12,958 bases of DNA from Nitrospirae bacterium GWC2_42_7 (GTDB lineage: Bacteria > Nitrospirota > Thermodesulfovibrionia > Thermodesulfovibrionales > UBA6898). The stretch lies in NCBI GenBank assembly GCA_001803645.1, contig MHDW01000183.1, positions 1,277 through 14,234 of the forward strand, written 5' to 3'. A program made the position numbers and the translations under genes. Position 1 is the stretch's first letter; the number at the start of each line of letters is the position of its first letter. The notes beneath the pieces were generated by a model that ran no database searches, had not been told where the DNA came from, and saw only the letters and a list, made by a program, of their open reading frames with translations. Shown here piece by piece: positions 1-5,485 of the stretch.

Positions 1-1562
1 TTGTTGCCGGTGGGAGGAACCAGTACCTTGCAATAAAAGAAGGATACCCATTTGTGGACGTTAATCAGGAGAGACACACTGCATATGCAGGATATGACGG
101 ACTTGTGAATCTGGCGGAGGAGATAAGCAACAGTATAAGATTTTACGAACGTCATTGCGAGGCACAAAGTGCCGAAGCAATCTCAAAAGAGGACGGGCTG
201 CTTTGTAGAATTTCCCCTGATCAGAAGGACGAGATTGCTTCACCTTCGGCTCGCAATGACAAACAAGGTAAAGATGTCTCAATTAATCCGTTAAAACATT
301 CTCAATCCATCGGCGCTGCAATGGCCTTTCAGGGAATACACAATGCAATACCAGTTATACATGGAGCGCAGGGCTGCACTTTCCTTGGAAAGGTCCTACT
401 GACAAAACATTTCAGAGAGCCTATCGCTCTTGCCAGCACAAAGATCTTTACTGAAGATGTTGTAATGGGAAGCCATGAGAACGTTATAGAAGTTGTGAAA
501 GGTTTTATAGAAAAAAATAGTCCTGACATTATCGGCATCCTGACTTCAGGGCTGTCAGAGGTTAAGGGTGATGATATATCAGGTGTTATAAAACAATTCA
601 CGATTAACAATTCACGATTAACAGTCTTGCATGTCCCTACCCCCGACTTTGAAGGAGGTCTTGAGACAGGCTATGCAAAGGCAGTTGAAGCGGTCCTTGA
701 AATTGCGGGATGTGGAGATAACGCCCCCTCTTATCCCCCTCTTAAATTAAGAGGGGGAAGGGGGTGTTATGAACCCCGAATTCCGCAATTGATTAACATT
801 CTTGCAGGGCCGCATTTGTCACCTGCAGACTTTACTGAATTACGGGATATCATTGAATCCTTCGGATTAAGGCCGATAATCCTTCCTGATCTTTCAGCGT
901 TGGACGGCAGCAGGCAGGGAGTATCAGCCCTCGCGACCGGAGGCACTACAATTGATGAGATAAGAGCCATGAGTTCCGCGCAGTTTACTCTCGCGATCGG
1001 AATGAGTATGGAGGCCCCGGCGCAGAAATTAAAAGACCGGTTCGGGATCGAATATAAAATAATTGAAAGCATCTCCGGACTGAAAGATAGTGATATGCTC
1101 ATGGAAACGCTCTCTATGCTCAGCAGCAACCCTGTCCCGTCACGCTATGTGAGACAGCGTAAAATTCTGCTTGATGGGATGAGAGACGCGCATTTCTTCT
1201 TTGGCAGTAAAAAGATATGCCTTGCCCTTGAGCCGGATCTGGCTATACAGACATCACGGCTGCTCGAAGAAATGGGAGCCTTGACAGCGCTCGCAGTCGT
1301 GCCCCAGTTCAGTTCAGCCTTGAGCAGCATCAGGGCAGAGGAGATAATAGTAGGCGATCTTTCAACCTTGCCGGCTGATTGCGATCTCATTATTTCAAAT
1401 TCTCATGCTGCTGATACTGCAGAACATCTCAATATTCCATTGTATCAGCTCGGCTTCCCTGTATATAAGGTCCTGGGGAAAACAGCGCAGGTCTCCATAG
1501 GCTATAGGGGAAGTCTTTGTCTTGTCAACGAGATCGCCAATGCATTTGGATGCAGGCACTGA
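1..1562 (+). CDS. nifEN: NifE-NifN fusion (5' end outside window), FeMo-cofactor scaffold
   Basis: NifE and NifN form the scaffold on which the NifB product is matured to FeMo-cofactor. The frame is open from base 3 with no stop, so the gene is cut by the window start. Residues 1 to about 45 are a NifE C-terminus (YPFVDVNQERHTAYAGYDG). Residues 50-86 are encoded by a palindromic repeat. NifN starts near residue 94 (INPLKHSQS), followed by HGAQGC at 120-125 (the cluster-ligand Cys region), then TPDFEGG, LPDLS and PSRYVRQR, all typical of NifN, to residue 519. No ATG, GTG or TTG in this frame lies between the NifE tail and the NifN core, so separate translation of NifN would need an unusual start. 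A GTG at 54 is inside conserved NifE sequence and is not the real start. A second palindrome encodes residues 240-256. Identity of both halves is firm; that they work as one polypeptide is inferred. Confidence 0.9.
   Translation, partial: VAGGRNQYLAIKEGYPFVDVNQERHTAYAGYDGLVNLAEEISNSIRFYERHCEAQSAEAISKEDGLLCRISPDQKDEIASPSARNDKQGKDVSINPLKHSQSIGAAMAFQGIHNAIPVIHGAQGCTFLGKVLLTKHFREPIALASTKIFTEDVVMGSHENVIEVVKGFIEKNSPDIIGILTSGLSEVKGDDISGVIKQFTINNSRLTVLHVPTPDFEGGLETGYAKAVEAVLEIAGCGDNAPSYPPLKLRGGRGCYEPRIPQLINILAGPHLSPADFTELRDIIESFGLRPIILPDLSALDGSRQGVSALATGGTTIDEIRAMSSAQFTLAIGMSMEAPAQKLKDRFGIEYKIIESISGLKDSDMLMETLSMLSSNPVPSRYVRQRKILLDGMRDAHFFFGSKKICLALEPDLAIQTSRLLEEMGALTALAVVPQFSSALSSIRAEEIIVGDLSTLPADCDLIISNSHAADTAEHLNIPLYQLGFPVYKVLGKTAQVSIGYRGSLCLVNEIANAFGCRH
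151..260. repeat. 110-bp inverted-repeat (MITE-like) element inside the nifE-nifN frame
   Basis: Perfect outer arms GTCATTGCGAG (151-161) and CTCGCAATGAC (250-260) flank perfect inner arms GAAGCAATCTC (174-184) and GAGATTGCTTC (231-241). The left side also has a small GGCAC-AAA-GTGCC hairpin (161-173). A 46-base centre (185-230) lies between the arms. Elements with this sort of GCGAG/GAAGCAATC arm are familiar from many environmental bacterial genomes as non-coding repeats. Here it is translated as residues 50-86 of the fused protein. No clear target-site duplication was seen at the edges. Confidence 0.88.
595..622. repeat. Tandem 14-bp micro-repeat within nifN
   Basis: The unit AATTCACGATTAAC occurs twice in perfect tandem (595-608, 609-622). 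It is translated as part of FTINNSRLTV, at a surface-type position between the conserved GDDISGVIKQF and TPDFEGG segments of NifN. Its AT-rich make-up differs from the surrounding codons. Confidence 0.8.
720..769. repeat. C/G-rich palindrome translated in frame within nifN
   Basis: Perfect 11-bp arms CCCCCTCTTAA (735-745) and TTAAGAGGGGG (747-757) surround a single base. Imperfect outer arms (AACGCCCCCTC at 720-730 and its near complement at 758-768) extend the dyad. It encodes roughly PSYPPLKLRGGRG, between the NifN segment ending EVLEIAG and the conserved stretch LINILAGPHLSP, where other NifN proteins have no such residues as far as I recall. Confidence 0.82.
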
Positions 1563-1603
1563 ACAAATATACAGAGCATATAACTTAACAAGGAGGTGCA
1601 TTT

Positions 1604-2005
1604 ATGAAGATAGCCTTTGCAACAACAGACGAGTTGAATGTTAATGAACATTTCGGAAGGTCTGGGAAATTCGCCATTTACGAATTAACAACAGATGGCT
1701 ACACATTTGTTGAGACCAGAAGATTTGCAGAAGGCCGCGACACTGAGATCGAGGAAACAAAAGGCATGGGCTCGATACATGATAAAAAGGTCGAAAGCAA
1801 AGTTGACAGACTCTCTGATTGCAAGATCATCTATCTGACCGAGATCGGCGGGCCATCTGCAGCAAGGCTGATAAAAAAGGGCATCATGCCGGTGAAGGTC
1901 AAAGAACCAGTCTCTATCGAGGACTCTCTGGCAAAGCTCTTCGAAAAAGTTAAGGCATCGCCGCCGCCATGGCTGAAAAAGGCAATGATGAAAGAAAGTA
2001 GTTAG
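1604..2005 (+). CDS. nifX: NifX-type FeMo-cofactor carrier protein
   Basis: A 133-aa protein of the NifX/NifB-C-terminal/NafY family, which binds and passes on FeMo-cofactor precursors between NifB, NifEN and apo-nitrogenase. It has the family start (MKIAFATTDE, then NEHFGRSGKFAIYE), a central IYLTEIGGPSAARLIKKGI segment, and the PPPWLKK end common in nif-linked members. The start is set by an AAGGAGGTG ribosome site at about 1590-1598. It begins 41 bases after nifEN, so it is very likely in the same transcript. NifB in this window lacks a NifX domain, so this gene supplies that role separately. The stop codon lies in a micro-repeat, so the last few residues may be repeat-derived. Confidence 0.88.
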   Translation: MKIAFATTDELNVNEHFGRSGKFAIYELTTDGYTFVETRRFAEGRDTEIEETKGMGSIHDKKVESKVDRLSDCKIIYLTEIGGPSAARLIKKGIMPVKVKEPVSIEDSLAKLFEKVKASPPPWLKKAMMKESS

Positions 2006-2022
2006 TAGTCAGTAGTTAGTAG
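1997..2022. repeat. Micro-repeat spanning the nifX stop codon
   Basis: AGTAGTTAGTAG is present twice (1997-2008 and 2011-2022) separated by TC. The first copy contains the nifX stop codon (2003-2005). It is similar in style to the other micro-repeats in this window. Confidence 0.75.
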
Positions 2023-2047
2023 ATAAAAACAGGATAGCAGTGACCTA

Positions 2048-2071
2048 ATTCCCCCTTAGGAAAGGGGGAAT
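2048..2071. repeat. Perfect 10-bp stem palindrome between nifX and nifI1
   Basis: ATTCCCCCTT (2048-2057) and AAGGGGGAAT (2062-2071) form a perfect stem with loop AGGA. It is followed by TATTTAAAAAAA, not by a T-run on the + strand, so it looks more like a repeat or an mRNA processing/stability hairpin than a full intrinsic terminator. Confidence 0.75.
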
Positions 2072-2094
2072 ATTTAAAAAAAGGAGAAAGCAAA

Positions 2095-2412
2095 ATGAAA
2101 ATGTTAAGGGCGTTTATAAGACCGGAAAAAGAACAGGAAGTGGTATTGGCACTGGAAGGTGCAGGGTTCCCGTCTCTCACAAAGATGCCGGTATTCGGCA
2201 GGGGAAAACAGAAAGGACTGCAGATTGGGCCGGTCCATTACGATGAGCTTCCAAAGACACTTATCATGATGGTAGTTGATGATGAAGACACCGGGAAGGT
2301 AATAAACATTATCCAGGAAAAGGCAAAGACAGGCTTTATAGGCGACGGCAAGATATTCGTCAGTCCAGTCGACAACGCCTATACTGTCAGAACTGGTGAG
2401 GCTGTGCTATGA
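2095..2412 (+). CDS. nifI1: NifI1, nitrogenase-regulating P-II protein
   Basis: A 105-aa P-II protein of the NifI1 class. NifI1 and NifI2 form a complex that inhibits nitrogenase when ammonium is present, with 2-oxoglutarate relieving the block (known from methanogens). The T-loop GRGKQKGLQIGPVHYDELPK (residues 36-54) is of the NifI1 type and lacks the usual GlnB/GlnK tyrosine context YRGAEY. The C-terminal [20 protein letters not shown] segment is the ATP-binding B-loop part. An AAGGAG site at 2081-2086 sets the start. The stop overlaps the nifI2 start by 4 bases (ATGA), so the two are translationally coupled. Confidence 0.9.
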   Translation: MKMLRAFIRPEKEQEVVLALEGAGFPSLTKMPVFGRGKQKGLQIGPVHYDELPKTLIMMVVDDEDTGKVINIIQEKAKTGFIGDGKIFVSPVDNAYTVRTGEAVL

Positions 2413-2825
2413 AAGAGATAACCGCGATCATAAGAAGGGACAAACTCCCTGTAACAAAGAATGCGCTTGACGAACTGGGATACCCTTCACTCACTATTCA
2501 GAGCGTCGAAGGAAGAGGAAGACAGAGGGGTGCAATGTGTGCAGAGATGGACTCTGAAATGCCGGACAGCTACTGTACGGCTGTAAAGCTGAAGTCCACT
2601 CCTTCGTCTTATGCCCTTGAGCATACGCTCCCGAAGGTGGCCCTTTTCGTTCCCAAGAGGATGCTTACGATAATCGTGCCTGATGATGTTGTCACAAAGG
2701 TCATAAAAGCGATCATCAAGGTAAATAAGACCGGCAGGAACGGGGACGGAAAGATTTTTGTCTCACCGGTTGAGGGCGCTTTGCGGGTAAGGACAGCTGA
2801 GAAGGATGGAGAGGCGATAACGTAA
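2409..2825 (+). CDS. nifI2: NifI2, nitrogenase-regulating P-II protein
   Basis: A 138-aa P-II protein, partner of NifI1. It has the NifI2-type start (MKEITAIIRRDKLPVTKNAL), EGRGRQRG at 35-41, the strand VPKRMLTIIVPDD at 81-93, and the B-loop segment TGRNGDGKIFVSPVEGALRV at 108-127. The T-loop region between GRGRQRG and VPKRM (about residues 42-80) is long, with three parts that look unlike usual P-II proteins, including Cys44 and Cys56. NifI2 proteins are known for variable T-loops, so this may be normal variation. Its start overlaps the end of nifI1 by 4 bases. Confidence 0.9.
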   Translation: MKEITAIIRRDKLPVTKNALDELGYPSLTIQSVEGRGRQRGAMCAEMDSEMPDSYCTAVKLKSTPSSYALEHTLPKVALFVPKRMLTIIVPDDVVTKVIKAIIKVNKTGRNGDGKIFVSPVEGALRVRTAEKDGEAIT

Positions 2826-2866
2826 ATTGTAGGCACAATTCATGAATCTATTTCTATGTGTTGAGA

Positions 2867-2967
2867 TACCCTCTCCCTTGAGGGGAGAGGGATGGGAGAG
2901 GGTGACTGACAGTTGAAACAGAAAGAGAACACCCTCCCCTTCATCCCCTCCCCTCAAGGGAGGGGGA
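2867..2967. repeat. About 100-bp inverted-repeat element between nifI2 and fdxB
   Basis: Two half-elements lie in inverted order. The left one has the hairpin CCCTCTCCC/GGGAGAGGG (2869-2877, 2883-2891) followed by GATGGGAGAGGGTG. The right one (2930-2966) is its near complement, with hairpin CCCCTCCC/GGGAGGGG (2945-2952, 2958-2965). About 25 bases with no symmetry sit between them. The right arm is 36 of 37 bases identical to the arm at 5328-5364, so both belong to one repeat family. Confidence 0.85.
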
Positions 2968-3015
2968 AATAAAAAATTCCATCGGGTTCCAGAAAAGACC
3001 TAAAAGGGAGGCAAT

Positions 3016-3291
3016 ATGCCAATTACAGGACATACAAGGGGCGGACAGACATGGACGCCGAAATTTATTGAATCAATTGATGTTGAAAAATGCATCGGCT
3101 GCGGAAGATGCTACAAGGTATGCAGCAGGGAAGTGCTTGAGCTTATAGAGAAACCTTTTGAAGGTGAAGATGAGTATGGCGATGACATGGGCAACAAGGT
3201 AATGTCTGTTGCGCATCCTGAAAACTGCATCGGCTGTGAGGCATGCTTGAGAACCTGCACAAAAAAGTGCCATATACATATAGAGATATAA
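3016..3291 (+). CDS. fdxB: Nif-specific 2[4Fe-4S]-type ferredoxin (ferredoxin III, FdxB-like)
   Basis: A 91-aa ferredoxin, likely an electron donor in nitrogenase cofactor synthesis or nitrogenase reduction. It has two CxxCxxCxxxC motifs: CIGCGRCYKVC (Cys 26, 29, 32, 36) and CIGCEACLRTC (Cys 71, 74, 77, 81), plus Cys85. The N-terminal GGQTWTPKFIESID and the long spacer between the motifs (about 35 residues, acidic) are the signature of the nif-linked ferredoxin III family. A GGGAGG site at 3006-3011 sets the start. It comes after a 190-base gap filled by a palindromic repeat and before the nifB promoter, so it is probably the last gene of the nifEN transcript. Confidence 0.9.
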   Translation: MPITGHTRGGQTWTPKFIESIDVEKCIGCGRCYKVCSREVLELIEKPFEGEDEYGDDMGNKVMSVAHPENCIGCEACLRTCTKKCHIHIEI

Positions 3292-3310
3292 GGATGTTAT
3301 ACGACAAAAT

Positions 3311-3325
3311 TGTTGCCATCCTACA
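3311..3325 (+). promoter_or_regulatory. Possible NifA-like upstream activator site for nifB
   Basis: TGT-N9-ACA (3311-3313, 3323-3325), centred about 96 bases upstream of the predicted nifB start point. The NifA consensus is TGT-N10-ACA, so the spacing is one short. It overlaps another dyad, TGCCAT-N9-ATGGCA (3314-3319, 3329-3334), which could be the real site of some activator. The same TGT-N9-ACA arrangement occurs ahead of the second sigma-54 promoter. Confidence 0.35.
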
Positions 3326-3387
3326 TTAATGGCACAACTTATTCTTCCTTTGGCCGCTTAGCCTGTTGTTTTTCAAAGATTAATATC

Positions 3388-3403
3388 TGGCATTGCTATT
3401 GCA
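3388..3403 (+). promoter_or_regulatory. Sigma-54 promoter for nifB
   Basis: TGGCATT-GCTA-TTGCA matches the sigma-54 pattern TGGCACG-N4-TTGCW, with GG (3389-3390) and GC (3401-3402) exactly 10 bases apart. The predicted start point is near 3414, giving a leader of about 30 bases to the nifB ATG. Sigma-54 control with NifA is the usual regulation of nifB. Confidence 0.82.
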
Positions 3404-3443
3404 AAGTACTTATTAAATTAATCCGAAAGAGAGGTACAGGAAG

Positions 3444-4334
3444 ATGGCAGATGAAAAAATATACAGGCCGGATGAGCGTATGAAGAGGCACCCGTGTTTT
3501 TCAAAAGAAGCGCATCATAAGTTCGGGAGGATCCATCTTCCGGTTGCGCCTGCCTGCAATATACAGTGCAGATACTGCATACGGAAATATGACTGCGCCA
3601 ATGAATCACGGCCCGGGATCACCAGCAGGGTCATGCAACGTGATGAGGCTATGGAACGGGTCAGGGCTGTTGTTGATAGAAATGACAATATCAGTGTTAT
3701 CGGCATTGCAGGACCTGGCGACCCTCTTGCAAACGATGCAACCTTCGAAACTATGTATGCGATTCATAAGGAATTTCCGGAGATCATACTCTGCGTTTCG
3801 ACCAACGGGCTTTATCTGCCGGAAAAACTTGAAGAACTAATGAAAGCAGGAGTAAGAAGCCTTACTGTAACGATAAATGCGGTCACACCCGGAATGGCGG
3901 AGAAGGTATATTCATGGGCTTCATACAAAGGAAGACGATATACAGGAAGGGATGCGGCAACCCTCATTCTAAACAATCAGTGGAGAGGATTAACGAACGC
4001 GATCGATGCAGGTCTTATTGTAAAGGTTAATACTGTTTTTATCCCCGGGGTTAATGACATCGAAATTCCTCTGATCGCCTGGCATGCAGGAGAGAGAGGC
4101 GCAGATATCATGAATATAATGCCATTGATACCTCAGGCTGAATTTGAGGGGAGAGAACGGCCGTCACAGGAAATGATAAACAAAAAGCGCGCTGAATGCG
4201 AAAAACATATCCCCCAGATGACGCATTGCAGACAGTGCAGGGCAGATGCCTGCGGCATACTCGGTGAAGATAAAGATATGGAGCTTGAGACCCTGAATGC
4301 CAGAATTGGAGAGGAATACTGTGAGATGGTCTGA
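3444..4334 (+). CDS. nifB: NifB, radical SAM FeMo-cofactor core synthase (no NifX domain)
   Basis: A 296-aa radical SAM enzyme that joins two [4Fe-4S] clusters with a SAM-derived carbide to make NifB-co (L-cluster). It has HPCFSKEAHHKFGRIHLPVA, then the SAM cluster motif CxxxCxxC (Cys 38, 42, 45), Cys51, AGPGDPLAN at 89-97 (the SAM-binding glycine-rich strand), and the C-terminal CRQCRADAC (Cys 262, 265, 270), which serves the other clusters. The length fits the short NifB form lacking the C-terminal NifX-like domain. The start follows GAGG at 3431-3434 and AGGAAG directly before the ATG. It heads its own sigma-54 transcript, likely running through to nifV. Confidence 0.95.
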   Translation: MADEKIYRPDERMKRHPCFSKEAHHKFGRIHLPVAPACNIQCRYCIRKYDCANESRPGITSRVMQRDEAMERVRAVVDRNDNISVIGIAGPGDPLANDATFETMYAIHKEFPEIILCVSTNGLYLPEKLEELMKAGVRSLTVTINAVTPGMAEKVYSWASYKGRRYTGRDAATLILNNQWRGLTNAIDAGLIVKVNTVFIPGVNDIEIPLIAWHAGERGADIMNIMPLIPQAEFEGRERPSQEMINKKRAECEKHIPQMTHCRQCRADACGILGEDKDMELETLNARIGEEYCEMV

Positions 4335-4363
4335 TTATCACAATAAAAATAAGTGAGGTGCAT

Positions 4364-4564
4364 ATGTTTACAATGGCGATAGGTATTCTGGTCTTTAGCA
4401 TTATTTCTGCTGCTTTCTCTCTCCTGGTTATCAGGAAATACGAGAGATTCGAAAAAGCAGAGATTATGAGTTATTTGCTGCTTTTTGTTTGGGGCGCCTT
4501 CCTGTTCGGGATGTATATAGCGCGGCCTTCAACAGGAATACAGCTTGTCAGTCTCTTCAGGTGA
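4364..4564 (+). CDS. Small membrane protein between nifB and hesA, unknown function
   Basis: A 66-aa protein I do not recognise. It has two hydrophobic stretches: residues 1-21 (MFTMAIGILVFSIISAAFSLL) and about 35-53 (YLLLFVWGAFLFGMYIA), separated by a charged loop (RKYERFEKAE). So it is probably a two-span inner-membrane protein. The ATG at 4364 is preferred over a GTG at 4358 because GAGGTG at 4355-4360 is the likely ribosome site. It starts 29 bases after nifB and ends 9 bases before the HesA-like gene, so it is in the same operon and may be co-translated with its neighbour. Confidence 0.7.
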   Translation: MFTMAIGILVFSIISAAFSLLVIRKYERFEKAEIMSYLLLFVWGAFLFGMYIARPSTGIQLVSLFR

Positions 4565-4573
4565 GGAACAACA

Positions 4574-5485
4574 ATGGAACTATTCTTACATGAGAAAACA
4601 GAGCAAATGGAACGCTATAAACGGCAGTTGATGCTAAACGGCTTTACAGAAGAACATCAGGTGCGACTTTCAAATGCAACTGTACTTGTTGGCGGCATCG
4701 GCGGACTGGGAGGTACTGCAGCTCTTTATCTTGCTGCCGCAGGCATAGGAAGGATGGTCCTTGTTCATCGCGGAGATCTTACACTTTCGAACATGAACAG
4801 GCAGGTTCTTATGAGCGAAGACTGGATCGGACGCAGCAGGGTCATTATGGGAAAAAAGAGAATACTCGAGATCAATAGCAGCGTTCAGGTGGATATCCAT
4901 GACAAATCCATATCTGAAGATAATATTGATATATTGCTGGAAGGAGCAGACATTGCTCTGTCAGCCCGTCCCAACTTTAAGGAGAGGAGAATACTGAACA
5001 TGGCCTGTGTAGAAAATGGAATTCCGATGGTCGAAGCAGCCATGAACGGCATGGAAGCATATATGTTCAATGTCCTTCCCGGTATCACCCCCTGCCTTAA
5101 CTGTGTATACCCTGCTGACGACCCTGAGTGGCTGGAACTTGGATTCCCTGTGCTTGGTGCAGTCTCCGGCACACTCGGATCCCTGATGGCAATAGAGGCA
5201 ATAAAAATACTTACGGGCTTTGGGAAACCACTCACCTCCAACATGCTGATATTCAATCTGCTGGATATGCATTTTAGGGTTCTTAACATCCACCGGAACA
5301 AACATTGTTCTGTCTGCAGCCAATTATCACCCTCCCCTTTATCCCCTCCCCTCAAGGGAGGGGGCCTTTTTGAGCTATCCTCGCCCCTTGAGGCCTATGG
5401 CTCGGAGCCAACGGCTCATAGAGGAGAGGGGGTTTCTTCTTTCTTTGAACTCACCAGTAATCGGGACCGGCACAATGAAAGCTAA
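4574..5485 (+). CDS. hesA: HesA/MoeB/ThiF-family protein of the nif operon
   Basis: An E1-like adenylating-enzyme fold. HesA-type genes recur in nif clusters and are thought to aid metal or sulfur supply for cofactor assembly; the exact reaction is not settled. It has the nucleotide-binding GGIGGLG (40-46), NMNRQ at 73-77, and zinc-site pairs CLNC (174, 177) and CSVC (245, 248). The DNF-type motif of MoeB is replaced by ARPNF (131-135), as I recall for nif-linked members. The domain ends naturally near residue 250. The remaining ~53 residues come from a palindromic repeat, so the original stop was apparently lost. The frame overlaps the nifV start by 11 bases. Start: AGGA at 4564-4567. Confidence 0.85.
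   Translation: MELFLHEKTEQMERYKRQLMLNGFTEEHQVRLSNATVLVGGIGGLGGTAALYLAAAGIGRMVLVHRGDLTLSNMNRQVLMSEDWIGRSRVIMGKKRILEINSSVQVDIHDKSISEDNIDILLEGADIALSARPNFKERRILNMACVENGIPMVEAAMNGMEAYMFNVLPGITPCLNCVYPADDPEWLELGFPVLGAVSGTLGSLMAIEAIKILTGFGKPLTSNMLIFNLLDMHFRVLNIHRNKHCSVCSQLSPSPLSPPLKGGGLFELSSPLEAYGSEPTAHRGEGVSSFFELTSNRDRHNES
5328..5437. repeat. Palindromic repeat element at the hesA-nifV junction
   Basis: The left arm (5328-5364) is 36 of 37 bases identical to 2930-2966 and includes the hairpin CCCCTCCC/GGGAGGGG. The rest holds CCTCGCCCCTTGAGG, an imperfect dyad around CTATGGCTC and GGCTCATAG, and GAGGAGAGGGGG, which complements the outer arm only partly. It is translated as the C-terminal tail of the HesA-like protein (from residue 252) and ends about 38 bases before the nifV ATG. 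Confidence 0.82.

Noticed and set aside
61..282. - strand frame of 73 aa opposite the nifE-nifN junction
   Set aside because: It lies over conserved NifE coding sequence and the inverted-repeat element; its protein reads like a translated repeat.
1997..2071. Repeats between nifX and nifI1 as a CRISPR array
   Set aside because: Units are too short, lack regular spacers, and differ from each other; no cas genes nearby.
4358..4363. GTG start for the small membrane protein
   Set aside because: The GTG is part of the GAGGTG ribosome site; the ATG at 4364 fits better.
5370..5474. Upstream extension of the nifV frame
   Set aside because: These 35 codons are repeat sequence; NifV proteins begin with the MKAKVYLIDV-type start at 5475.
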